Notes under the pieces: model-generated
What the model was told of the DNA's origin: nothing
Databases searched by the model: none
Seen by the model: the letters and a program-made list of their open reading frames with translations, nothing else
Assembly: GCA_900551715.1 (NCBI GenBank)
Contig: URXG01000039.1
Location: 1-23,699, forward strand
Source of the DNA: an uncultured Blautia sp.
Lineage (GTDB): Bacteria > Bacillota > Clostridia > Lachnospirales > Lachnospiraceae
Direction of reading: 5' to 3'
Length of the DNA: 23,699 nt
Translations under genes and position numbers: made by a program
Part shown: positions 7,901-14,534 of the stretch, one piece after another
Numbering within the stretch: position 1 is the stretch's first letter
Layout: every line of letters starts with the position of its first letter

Positions 7901-9516
7901 GAGTATCTCTGATTTCACCGCCGCCTCATCATGATATTTATTCTATTGAAGACCTGGCACAGCTGATTTATGACCTGAAGAACTCCAATGTTTATGCAGA
8001 TATTTCTGTAAAACTTGTTTCAGAAGCTGGGGTTGGTACAGTTGCAGCCGGTGTTGCAAAAGCGGGAGCACAGACAGTTCTTATTTCCGGATATGACGGA
8101 GGTACCGGTGCTGCACCGAGAAGTTCTATCCACAATGCAGGACTTCCATGGGAACTGGGACTTGCAGAGACACATCAGACTCTGATCATGAACGGACTTC
8201 GTAATCGTGTCCGTATCGAAACAGACGGTAAACTGATGAGTGGACGTGACGTAGCCATTGCAGCTCTTCTTGGCGCAGAAGAATTCGGTTTTGCAACTGC
8301 GCCACTGGTAACGATGGGCTGCGTAATGATGCGTGTATGTAATCTGGATACCTGCCCTGTAGGTGTGGCAACACAGAATCCGGAACTTCGTAAACGTTTC
8401 AGAGGAAAACCGGAATATGTAGAAAACTTCATGAGATTTATTGCTCAGGAACTGAGAGAGTATATGGCAAGCCTGGGTGTTCGTACAGTAGATGAAATGG
8501 TTGGACGTACCGATCTGTTAAGACAGGCAAAAGATACAGCAGAACCCCATAAAGGAAAATTGGATCTCAGTGCCATCCTGAACAATCCATATGCAGGAAA
8601 AGGACAGAAAGTGATCTTTGATCCGAAAGCTGTATATAATTTTGAACTGGAAAAAACTCTGGATGAAAAGGTACTTCTGAAAAAATGTGACAAAGCGATC
8701 ACAAAAGGGCAGCATGTGGAACTGAATGTGGAAGTTACCAATACAGACCGTACTTTCGGAACAATCCTGGGTGCTGAGATTACCAGAAAGACAGGCAAGG
8801 GTCTGCCGGATGATACGATTGTTATCAACTGCAAAGGTGCCGGTGGACAGAGTTTTGGTGCTTTTATCCCGAAAGGTCTTACCCTGAACCTTACTGGTGA
8901 CAGCAACGACTACTTTGGAAAAGGACTTTCCGGTGGTAAACTGATCGTGAAAGTTCCGGAAAAAGCTGCCTACAAACCAGAAGACAATATCATCATCGGT
9001 AACGTTGCTCTTTATGGTGCAACCAGTGGTTATGCCTTTATCAATGGTGTTGCAGGAGAACGTTTTGCAGTCCGTAACTCAGGAGCCTGTGCAGTGGTAG
9101 AAGGTGTCGGTGAACATGGTTGTGAATACATGACAGGTGGTCGTGTGGTAGTTCTGGGCAGAACAGGCAAGAACTTTGCTGCAGGTATGAGCGGCGGTAT
9201 TGCTTATGTACTGGATGTAAATAATAAGTTATATAAAAATATCAACAAGTCAATGATCTCTATTGAAAAAGTAGAGAACAAATATGACAGGAAAGAACTT
9301 CGTGATCTGATCGAAGCCCATGTTGCAGCAACCGGTTCTAAACTGGGTGCAAAAGTGCTGGCTGATTTTGATGAGTATCTGCCACACTTTAAGAAACTGA
9401 TCCCGAATGAATATAAGAAAATGTTGACTCTCAGTGCCAAACTGGAAGAAAAAGGACTTACCAGTGAGCAGGCACAGATGGAAGCATTCTACGAAAGTAT
9501 TGGAGCAAAGCATTAA
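4969..9516 (+). CDS. gltB: Glutamate synthase (GOGAT) large subunit
   Basis: Transfers the glutamine amide group to 2-oxoglutarate, giving two glutamates; with GlnA or GlnN it forms the GS-GOGAT ammonium assimilation cycle. At 1515 residues it has full length. The N-terminal Ntn glutaminase domain begins at Cys21 (HDNCGIGAV) after a short propeptide. A central domain precedes the FMN-binding synthase domain, with GAMSYGSIS and GEGGESDERI. The [3Fe-4S] ligands are Cys1118, Cys1124 and Cys1129 (C-x5-C-x4-C in CVMMRVCNLDTCPVG). The C-terminal GXGXG beta-helix lies near residues 1280-1420. The Shine-Dalgarno (GAAAGGA) is modest; a second in-frame ATG at 4981 is a possible alternative start. It lies 41 bases after pyrG and 15 before gltD, consistent with one operon. 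Confidence 0.97.
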   Translation: MQEVMKENQGLYRQEFEHDNCGIGAVVNIKGKKTHDTVANALRIVEHLEHRAGKDAEGKTGDGVGILLQISHKFFKKACKKEGFEIGDEREYGIAQFFFPQHEIKRAQAKKMFEIIIEKEGLELLGWRTVPVIPEVLGHKARECMPCIMQAFIKKPEEVEKGIAFDRMLYIARREFEQSNDNTYVVSMSSRTIVYKGMFLVGQLRTFFADLQSPDYESAIAMVHSRFSTNTNPSWERAHPNRFMVHNGEINTIRGNADKMLAREENMESPYLKGQLHKVLPVVNRNGSDSAMLDNTLEFLVMSGMELPLAVMITIPEPWANNDTISQEKRDFYQYYATMMEPWDGPASILFSDGDVMGAVLDRNGLRPSRYYITSDGYMILSSEVGVMPIPEEKIVLKERLHPGKMLLVDTVQGKVIDDNELKEKYAKMQPYGEWLNSNLVQLKDIKIPNIRMEEYTDEQRARLQKAFGYTYEQYRTSIRNMALNGAESIGAMGVDTPLAVLSKEHRPLFDYFKQLFAQVTNPPIDAIREEIVTSTSVYAGKDGNLLVQQPENCHVLKIVHPILTNTDMLKIKNMKHEGFKVAVVSTLYYKSTKLERAIDRLFVEVDKAFREGANILVLSDRGVDENHMPIPSLLAVSAVHQHLVKTKKSTSLAIILESGEPREVHHFATLLGYGASAINPYLAQETIRELIDNHMLDKDYYAAVEDYNHAVLSGIVKIASKMGISTIQSYQGSQIFEAIGISQDVIDKYFTGTVSRVGGITLEDIEENVDRLHSEAFDPLGMNTDLTLDSVGAHKMRSQGEEHKYNPQTIHLLQMSTRNGSYEQFKEYTKLVDEESHGSLRGLLDFNYPENPIPIDEVESVDEIVKRFKTGAMSYGSISQEAHETLAIAMNHLHGKSNTGEGGESDERIASAGTDNDRCSAIKQVASGRFGVTSSYLVSAREIQIKMAQGAKPGEGGHLPAKKVYPWIAKTRHSTPGVSLISPPPHHDIYSIEDLAQLIYDLKNSNVYADISVKLVSEAGVGTVAAGVAKAGAQTVLISGYDGGTGAAPRSSIHNAGLPWELGLAETHQTLIMNGLRNRVRIETDGKLMSGRDVAIAALLGAEEFGFATAPLVTMGCVMMRVCNLDTCPVGVATQNPELRKRFRGKPEYVENFMRFIAQELREYMASLGVRTVDEMVGRTDLLRQAKDTAEPHKGKLDLSAILNNPYAGKGQKVIFDPKAVYNFELEKTLDEKVLLKKCDKAITKGQHVELNVEVTNTDRTFGTILGAEITRKTGKGLPDDTIVINCKGAGGQSFGAFIPKGLTLNLTGDSNDYFGKGLSGGKLIVKVPEKAAYKPEDNIIIGNVALYGATSGYAFINGVAGERFAVRNSGACAVVEGVGEHGCEYMTGGRVVVLGRTGKNFAAGMSGGIAYVLDVNNKLYKNINKSMISIEKVENKYDRKELRDLIEAHVAATGSKLGAKVLADFDEYLPHFKKLIPNEYKKMLTLSAKLEEKGLTSEQAQMEAFYESIGAKH

Positions 9517-9531
9517 GGAGGATGAGGAAAC

Positions 9532-11016
9532 ATGGGAAAGCCAACAGGATTTTTAGAATATAAAAGAGAGACAGCCAAGGTACTGCCTCCAAAGGTCCGG
9601 ATCGCAAACTTCAATGAATTCCGGACTCCTCTCAGTAAAGAAAAACAGATATTTCAGGGGGCACGCTGCATGGCATGTGGCGTTCCCTTCTGTCAGTCAG
9701 GAATGATGCTTGGGGGAATGGCTTCCGGCTGTCCCCTTCACAACCTTGTTCCGGAGACCAATGACCTTGTATATACAGGAAACTGGAAACAGGCTTATCT
9801 GAGACTTTCCAAGACACACAGTTTTCCGGAATTTACTTCCAGAGTGTGTCCTGCTCTCTGCGAAGCAGCATGTACCTGTAACCTGGACGGAGAACCGGTA
9901 GCCACCAAAGAAAATGAAAAAGCCATTATAGAGACTGCATACAAAGAAGGTTGGGTACAGCCACAGAAACCGGCAGTCCGTACAGGCAAAACGGTAGCAG
10001 TGATCGGAAGCGGTCCTTCCGGACTGGCAGCAGCACAGCAGCTGAACCGGAGAGGCCATGACGTAACTGTTTATGAAAGAAGTGACCGGGCAGGTGGACT
10101 TCTCCGTTATGGTATCCCCAACATGAAACTGGAAAAATGGGTGGTAGACAGACGAATCCGGCTGATGGAAGAAGAAGGTGTGAAGTTTGTACTGAACACA
10201 AATGTAGGAAAGGACATTACAGCAGAAGAACTTCTTAAGAAATACGACAGAGTGATTCTTGCCTGCGGTGCTTCCAATCCGAGAGATATCAAGGTTCCCG
10301 GAAGAGAATCAAAAGGAATTTATTTTGCGGTAGATTTTCTGGGGCAGGTTACAAAGGCTCTGCTGGATTCTGATTTTGAAAAAGTGCCATATGAACTTGC
10401 AAAGGATAAGAATGTTCTGGTCATTGGCGGTGGTGATACCGGTAATGACTGTGTAGGTACCAGCATCCGCCTGGGAGTAAAATCTGTTACACAGCTGGAG
10501 ATGATGCCGAAACCGCCGGTAGAACGTGCCGCAAACAATCCATGGCCACAGTGGCCAAGAGTCTTGAAAACAGATTATGGCCAGGAAGAAGCCATTGCTG
10601 TTTTCGGCCATGATCCAAGAGTATACCAGACTACCGTTACAGAATTTATTCCGGATAAAAAAGGTAATGTCTGCAAAGCAAAGATCGTAAGCCTGAAATC
10701 CCAGAAAGATGAAAAAACAGGAAGAATGATGATGATTCCGGTAGAAGGAACAGAGAAAGTGATTCCTGTAGATCTGGTTCTTATTGCAGCAGGTTTCCTT
10801 GGAAGCCAGAAATATGTAACAGATGCGTTTCATGTAGCTGTTACAGGAAGAACCAATGTAGAAACAAAACCGGAAGCATATGAAACTTCTGTGTCAAGAG
10901 TGTTTACAGCAGGAGATATGCACAGAGGTCAGTCTCTGGTAGTATGGGCCATCAGAGAGGGAAGAGAAGCTGCCAGGGCAGTAGATGAATCTCTTATGGG
11001 ATATACAAATCTCTGA
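9532..11016 (+). CDS. gltD: Glutamate synthase small subunit
   Basis: Supplies electrons from NAD(P)H to the GltB subunit through FAD and iron-sulfur clusters. The 494 residues match the family. The N-terminal cysteine groups Cys46, Cys49, Cys54, Cys67 and Cys106, Cys110, Cys114, Cys116 are the expected [4Fe-4S] ligands. A first dinucleotide fold (VIGSGPSGLAAAQ, near residue 155) binds FAD and a second (VIGGGDTGNDC) binds the nicotinamide nucleotide. The C-terminal FTAGDMHRGQSLVVWAI closes the FAD site. AAGGAGG precedes the ATG, overlapping the gltB stop region. No separate terminator follows; the glnA leader terminator 75 bases downstream would serve for both. Confidence 0.97.
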   Translation: MGKPTGFLEYKRETAKVLPPKVRIANFNEFRTPLSKEKQIFQGARCMACGVPFCQSGMMLGGMASGCPLHNLVPETNDLVYTGNWKQAYLRLSKTHSFPEFTSRVCPALCEAACTCNLDGEPVATKENEKAIIETAYKEGWVQPQKPAVRTGKTVAVIGSGPSGLAAAQQLNRRGHDVTVYERSDRAGGLLRYGIPNMKLEKWVVDRRIRLMEEEGVKFVLNTNVGKDITAEELLKKYDRVILACGASNPRDIKVPGRESKGIYFAVDFLGQVTKALLDSDFEKVPYELAKDKNVLVIGGGDTGNDCVGTSIRLGVKSVTQLEMMPKPPVERAANNPWPQWPRVLKTDYGQEEAIAVFGHDPRVYQTTVTEFIPDKKGNVCKAKIVSLKSQKDEKTGRMMMIPVEGTEKVIPVDLVLIAAGFLGSQKYVTDAFHVAVTGRTNVETKPEAYETSVSRVFTAGDMHRGQSLVVWAIREGREAARAVDESLMGYTNL

Positions 11017-11046
11017 TAAAATGCAGATGGAATCTGGAAAAGACAG

Positions 11047-11075
11047 TTGACAAAGAAAATGCAGGTTGCTATAAT
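11047..11075 (+). promoter_or_regulatory. glnA promoter (sigma-A type)
   Basis: TTGACA (11047-11052), a 17-base spacer and TATAAT (11070-11075) are perfect consensus boxes. Start is expected near 11082-11084, right at the hexaloop hairpin. The -10 box lies in the centre of a 25-base inverted repeat (11059-11083). Confidence 0.85.
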
Positions 11076-11083
11076 ACCTGCAT
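11059..11083. repeat. Inverted repeat centred on the glnA -10 box (operator-like)
   Basis: ATGCAGGT (11059-11066) and ACCTGCAT (11076-11083) are perfect eight-base arms separated by nine bases that contain TATAAT. The predicted transcript begins at its right edge, so it would act as DNA, for example as a repressor operator, and not as an RNA hairpin. No DNA-binding regulator is encoded in the window. Confidence 0.6.
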
Positions 11084-11097
11084 GGACAAAGGCGTTC
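11084..11097 (+). promoter_or_regulatory. ANTAR-type hexaloop hairpin in glnA leader
   Basis: GGAC-AAAGGC-GTTC forms a four-pair stem with one G.U and the same six-base loop as purF and pyrG (A1, G4). GGCGTTC is also the base of the terminator 5' arm, making the two folds exclusive. It lies at the very start of the predicted transcript, so no upstream partner hairpin fits. Confidence 0.6.
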
Positions 11098-11137
11098 TTT
11101 TGGAGGGTAAACTCCTTCAGAAGTGCGCCCTTTTTTT
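11091..11137 (+). terminator. Intrinsic terminator (attenuator) in glnA leader
   Basis: GGCG (11091-11094) pairs with CGCC (11126-11129), TTCT with AGAA, and GGAG with CTCC around a GGTAAA loop. Small internal loops interrupt the stem. Seven T follow (11131-11137). It sits between the glnA promoter and gene, and also closes the gltD transcript. Confidence 0.8.
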
Positions 11138-11173
11138 ATTTATTTTCAGTGATAGTGATAAGGAGAGAATGTG

Positions 11174-12481
11174 ATGGGGAATTATACCAGAGAGGAAATA
11201 TTACAAATGGTGGAGGAAGAAGACGTAGAATTCATTCGTCTTCAGTTTACCGACATGTATGGAGCAATCAAAAATATTGCCGTAACCACTCGGGAACTCC
11301 CCCGGGCACTGGATAATCAGTGCATCGTAAACGGCGAACAGATTGCAGGCATGAATGGAGAAAATGGAACCGATCTGTATTTACGTCCGGTTCTGGGTAC
11401 TTTTTCTATTCTTCCATGGCGTCCACAGCAGGGAAAGGTTGCACGTATGATCTGTGATCTTTACTGCCCCGATGGAAAACCATACAAAAACAGCCCCAGA
11501 TACATTCTGGAAAATACAGCCACAAAAGCAGAAGCTGAGGGATATACCTGTTTTATCGATCCGGAGTGTGAATTTTTCCTTTTTCACACAGATGACGATG
11601 GAAAGCCTACCACAGTAACACATGAAAAAGCAGGCTATCTGGATATCAGTCCTCTGGATCTTGGAGAAAATGCCAGAAGAGATATGGTACTTACTCTGGA
11701 AGATATGGGCATGGAAGTGGAATCTTCTCATCATGAGGCTGCACCGGCACAGCATGAGATTGATTTCCATTACGGAGAAATCCGTAAAATCGCAGACTGT
11801 ATCATGACATTCAAAATGGCTGTCCGCACTGTGGCAAAACGTCATGGACTTCATGCAACTTTTATGCCAAAACCGAAATCAGACGTCAATGGTTCCGGAA
11901 TGCATATTCAGTTTTCACTTCTTAAAAATGGAAGAAATATTTTTGAAAATCTGGATAATCCGGAAGAATTAAGTGAAGATGCTTATTATTTCATTGGAGG
12001 ACTGCTGGCACACAGCAAAGAAATGGCATTGATCACCAATCCTCTTGTGAATTCCTATAAACGTCTTGTTCCTGGATATGATGCACCTACAGAACTGACA
12101 TGGACAGAAAATAATCAGAATTCTCTTGTAAGAATCCCGGTAATCAGAAGAGATGGTATCAGAGTGGAACTGAGAAGTCCGGATGCTTCAGCCAATCCTT
12201 ATCTGGTGCTGGCTGTCTGCCTTGCAGCAGGACTGGACGGAATCAAAAACAAGATTTATCCAACAAAATCATCCAATTGCGCCACACAGGATACAGAGAC
12301 AGAGCATCTTCCGGAAACACTGAAAGATGCTATTGAGTTTTTTGAAAAGAGCAGCTGGATCAGAGAAATCCTTGGAGAAGAGTTCTGCCAGGAATATATA
12401 AAAGAAAAGAAAAATGAATGGCTGCGTTATGTGACACAGGTTACTGACTGGGAAGTAGAAGAATACCTGTATCGTCTCTGA
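11174..12481 (+). CDS. glnA: Glutamine synthetase type I (divergent GSI)
   Basis: Makes glutamine from glutamate and ammonia. The 435 residues fit the short GSI-alpha group without an adenylylation segment. Catalytic motifs are present: DPECEFFLF, SHHEAAPAQHEIDF, MPKPKSDVNGSGMH, NSYKRLVPGY, and the IRRDGIRVELRSPD arginine segment. Oddities against the Bacillus subtilis enzyme are that the usual DGSS motif reads NGEQ (53-56), the feedback Arg62 is Gly62, and the Glu304 flap residue is Asp303. The ATG at 11174 is chosen over the GTG at 11171 because AGGAGAG ends at 11167, six bases before the ATG but only three before the GTG. It is preceded by an ANTAR-type attenuator and followed 63 bases later by the ANTAR regulator gene, with no terminator between, so they are probably cotranscribed. 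Confidence 0.96.
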   Translation: MGNYTREEILQMVEEEDVEFIRLQFTDMYGAIKNIAVTTRELPRALDNQCIVNGEQIAGMNGENGTDLYLRPVLGTFSILPWRPQQGKVARMICDLYCPDGKPYKNSPRYILENTATKAEAEGYTCFIDPECEFFLFHTDDDGKPTTVTHEKAGYLDISPLDLGENARRDMVLTLEDMGMEVESSHHEAAPAQHEIDFHYGEIRKIADCIMTFKMAVRTVAKRHGLHATFMPKPKSDVNGSGMHIQFSLLKNGRNIFENLDNPEELSEDAYYFIGGLLAHSKEMALITNPLVNSYKRLVPGYDAPTELTWTENNQNSLVRIPVIRRDGIRVELRSPDASANPYLVLAVCLAAGLDGIKNKIYPTKSSNCATQDTETEHLPETLKDAIEFFEKSSWIREILGEEFCQEYIKEKKNEWLRYVTQVTDWEVEEYLYRL

Positions 12482-12544
12482 TTTTCAGAGGTGAGAAAGC
12501 AGCTTAAGGTACGTGTTACAAAAGGGAAGAGGAGAGACACATGA

Positions 12545-13093
12545 ATGAGCAGCATTGTGATAGTCTTACCAAAAATTGAAGATGCTAAGAAAATCCGGTC
12601 TGTTCTGGAACGTCATGGTTTTTCGGTAGCTTCAGTATGTAATACGGCATCCAGCGCACTTGCAAGTGCATCAGAACTTGGCGGCGGTGTGATGATCAGT
12701 GGTTACCGTCTGCCGGACATGAATTATTTGGATCTTGCAGACTGTCTGCCAAAGGATTTTGAACTTCTTCTTCTGGCATCAGCAAGAGTGATCAGTGAAG
12801 TGCCTTCATCTATTCTTTCGGTACAGATGCCAATGAAGGCAGGAGATCTGGTCAATACGGTAAATATGATTCTGACACAGCAGGAAAGGAAAAGGAAAAA
12901 AGAAAAAAACAAACCGAAGACCCGTTCCTGGAGAGAGCAGAATTATATTTCCAATGCGAAAATGATGCTTATGCAGAGAAATCATTTAAGCGAGGAGGAT
13001 GCATACCGGTATATTCAGAAATCCAGTATGGATTCAGGTACTAATATGGTGGAAACAGCTCAGATGCTGTTGATGCTTTTTTATGAAGAATAA
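12545..13093 (+). CDS. ANTAR-domain RNA-binding antiterminator with degenerate receiver
   Basis: Probable transcription antiterminator for nitrogen genes. Residues 1-110 resemble a response-regulator receiver. However, the acidic pair after strand 1 is replaced (IVIVLPKIED), the phospho-accepting Asp position reads Gly53 (MISGYRLPDM), and the conserved Lys position reads Met95 (VQMPMKAGDL). Phosphorylation is therefore unlikely. A very basic linker (about 114-127) leads to an ANTAR three-helix domain, residues 129-178, with AKMMLMQRNHLSEEDAYRYI and a C-terminal helix rich in Met and Leu. ANTAR domains bind hexaloop hairpins and stop terminator formation. The AGGAGAG at 12530-12536 is eight bases from the ATG. 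It lies directly behind glnA. An ANTAR-type regulator linked to glnA is, from memory, known in clostridia (NitR of Clostridium saccharobutylicum). No sensor kinase is near, and the input signal is unknown. Confidence 0.92.
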   Translation: MSSIVIVLPKIEDAKKIRSVLERHGFSVASVCNTASSALASASELGGGVMISGYRLPDMNYLDLADCLPKDFELLLLASARVISEVPSSILSVQMPMKAGDLVNTVNMILTQQERKRKKEKNKPKTRSWREQNYISNAKMMLMQRNHLSEEDAYRYIQKSSMDSGTNMVETAQMLLMLFYEE

Positions 13094-13148
13094 CAGTTGT
13101 TGTAAAAAATGATACAACAGCAAATAATAGATAATGGAGGATGAGGAA

Positions 13149-14480
13149 ATGGAGTTTATGGACGGTACATGGAAAAAAGAAATCTGCCAATGGGATGATC
13201 TGTTAGGAGATTCCCTTTTAAATCAGGAAGTCGTTCTGGAAGGAGCCGTTCACAGCATCCGTAATATGGGCGATGTGGCATTTGTGATCCTCAGACGCAG
13301 AGAAGGACTTTTTCAGACAGTATTTGAAGAAGATAAAACAAATCTTTCCATTCATGAGCTGAAAGAAGCAATGACACTTCGGATCAGAGGAATTCTCAAT
13401 GAAGAAGAAAGGGCACCGCACGGGAAAGAAATCCGGCTCAGAGAGATTCAGATTCTTTCCCAGCCTGCTGAACCAATGCCCCTGGCTATTGATAAATGGA
13501 GATTAAATACTTCCCTGGAAGCAAAATTGAACTTACGTCCCATTGCACTTCGTAATATTCAGGAAAGATCCAAATTCAAGATTCAGGAAGCGCTTACAAG
13601 AGCGTTTCGTGATTATCTTTACGGACAGGGATTTACAGAAATCCATACACCAAAGATCGGGGCAAGAGGCGCTGAAGGTGGTGCCAACCTGTTTAAGCTT
13701 AGCTACTTCCACAAACCGGCAGTGCTGGCACAGAGCCCTCAGTTTTATAAACAGATGATGGTTGGTGTGTTTGACCGGGTATTTGAGACCGGACCGGTAT
13801 TTCGTGCAGAAAAACACAACACTAAGCGTCATCTCAATGAATATACAAGCCTTGATTTTGAAATGGGCTATATTGACAGTTTTGAAGAAATCATGGCAAT
13901 GGAAACAGGATTTCTTCAGTACGCAGTGGAACTTCTGGAAAAAGATTACGCCAAAGAACTGGCAATTCTGAAAGTACAGCTTCCGAAGGTAGATAAAATC
14001 CCGGCGGTACGTTTTGACAAAGCCAAAAAGCTCGTTTCTGAAAAATACAATCGTAAGATTCGCAACCCCTTTGATCTGGAGCCAGAAGAAGAAGCACTCA
14101 TAGGCAAATATTTCAAAGAAGAATATGATGCGGATTTTGTATTTGTAACCCATTATCCGTCCAAGAAACGTCCATTCTATGCAATGGATGATCCGGAAGA
14201 TCAGAAATATACCTTGAGTTTTGACCTTTTGTTCCATGGACTGGAAGTAACTACAGGCGGTCAGCGTATCCATGATTACAAACAGCTGAAAGATAAAATA
14301 GCAGCAAGAGGAATGGAAGAAGAAGGTATGGAACAGTATCTGGATACCTTCAAACATGGAATGCCGCCTCATGGAGGTCTTGGAATCGGGCTGGAACGTC
14401 TGACCATGCAGCTTCTTGGAGAGGAAAACGTGCGTGAAGCATGCCTGTTCCCAAGAGATCTGAACAGACTGGAACCGTAA
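13149..14480 (+). CDS. aspS: Aspartyl-tRNA synthetase, archaeal-type, probably non-discriminating (Asp/Asn)
   Basis: Charges tRNA with aspartate; beside gatCAB it most likely makes Asp-tRNA(Asn) for amidation. The 443-residue form lacks the bacterial insertion domain and ends FPRDLNRLEP, as in archaeal-type enzymes. An N-terminal OB anticodon domain (to about 105) precedes the class II core with FRAEKHNTKRHLNEY (motif 2) and GLGIGLERL (motif 3). At the two sites that separate discriminating from non-discriminating archaeal-type enzymes (Trp26 and Lys85 in Thermococcus, from memory) it has His35 (EGAVHSIR) and Pro90 (RAPHG), the relaxed pattern. The ATG at 13149 is preferred over 13134 because GGAGG at 13136-13140 is eight bases upstream of it. 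The 55-base spacer after the ANTAR gene has a TGTTGTA/TACAACA inverted repeat without a T run, so read-through from glnA is likely. Confidence 0.9.
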   Translation: MEFMDGTWKKEICQWDDLLGDSLLNQEVVLEGAVHSIRNMGDVAFVILRRREGLFQTVFEEDKTNLSIHELKEAMTLRIRGILNEEERAPHGKEIRLREIQILSQPAEPMPLAIDKWRLNTSLEAKLNLRPIALRNIQERSKFKIQEALTRAFRDYLYGQGFTEIHTPKIGARGAEGGANLFKLSYFHKPAVLAQSPQFYKQMMVGVFDRVFETGPVFRAEKHNTKRHLNEYTSLDFEMGYIDSFEEIMAMETGFLQYAVELLEKDYAKELAILKVQLPKVDKIPAVRFDKAKKLVSEKYNRKIRNPFDLEPEEEALIGKYFKEEYDADFVFVTHYPSKKRPFYAMDDPEDQKYTLSFDLLFHGLEVTTGGQRIHDYKQLKDKIAARGMEEEGMEQYLDTFKHGMPPHGGLGIGLERLTMQLLGEENVREACLFPRDLNRLEP

Positions 14481-14506
14481 ACGACTCAGAGAATGGTGAT
14501 AAGTGG

Positions 14507-14524
14507 TTATATATAGAAGAAACA
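14507..14524 (+). repeat. 18-base identical repeat, copy 2 (upstream of gatC)
   Basis: Identical to 4934-4951. It ends ten bases before the gatC ATG and runs into the Shine-Dalgarno CAGGAG. Its function is unknown. Confidence 0.6.
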
Positions 14525-14534
14525 GGAGAACAAA

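Noticed and set aside
11171..11173. GTG as glnA start
   Set aside because: Shine-Dalgarno spacing of three bases is too short; the ATG at 11174 is better placed and fits the family N-terminus.
12541..12579. Twelve-codon frame starting four bases before the ANTAR ATG
   Set aside because: It is only four bases from the Shine-Dalgarno, while the ANTAR ATG at 12545 has the better eight-base spacing; there is no sign of a leader peptide.
13134..13148. Upstream ATG for aspS
   Set aside because: There is no Shine-Dalgarno before it; the GGAGG that it contains serves the ATG at 13149.
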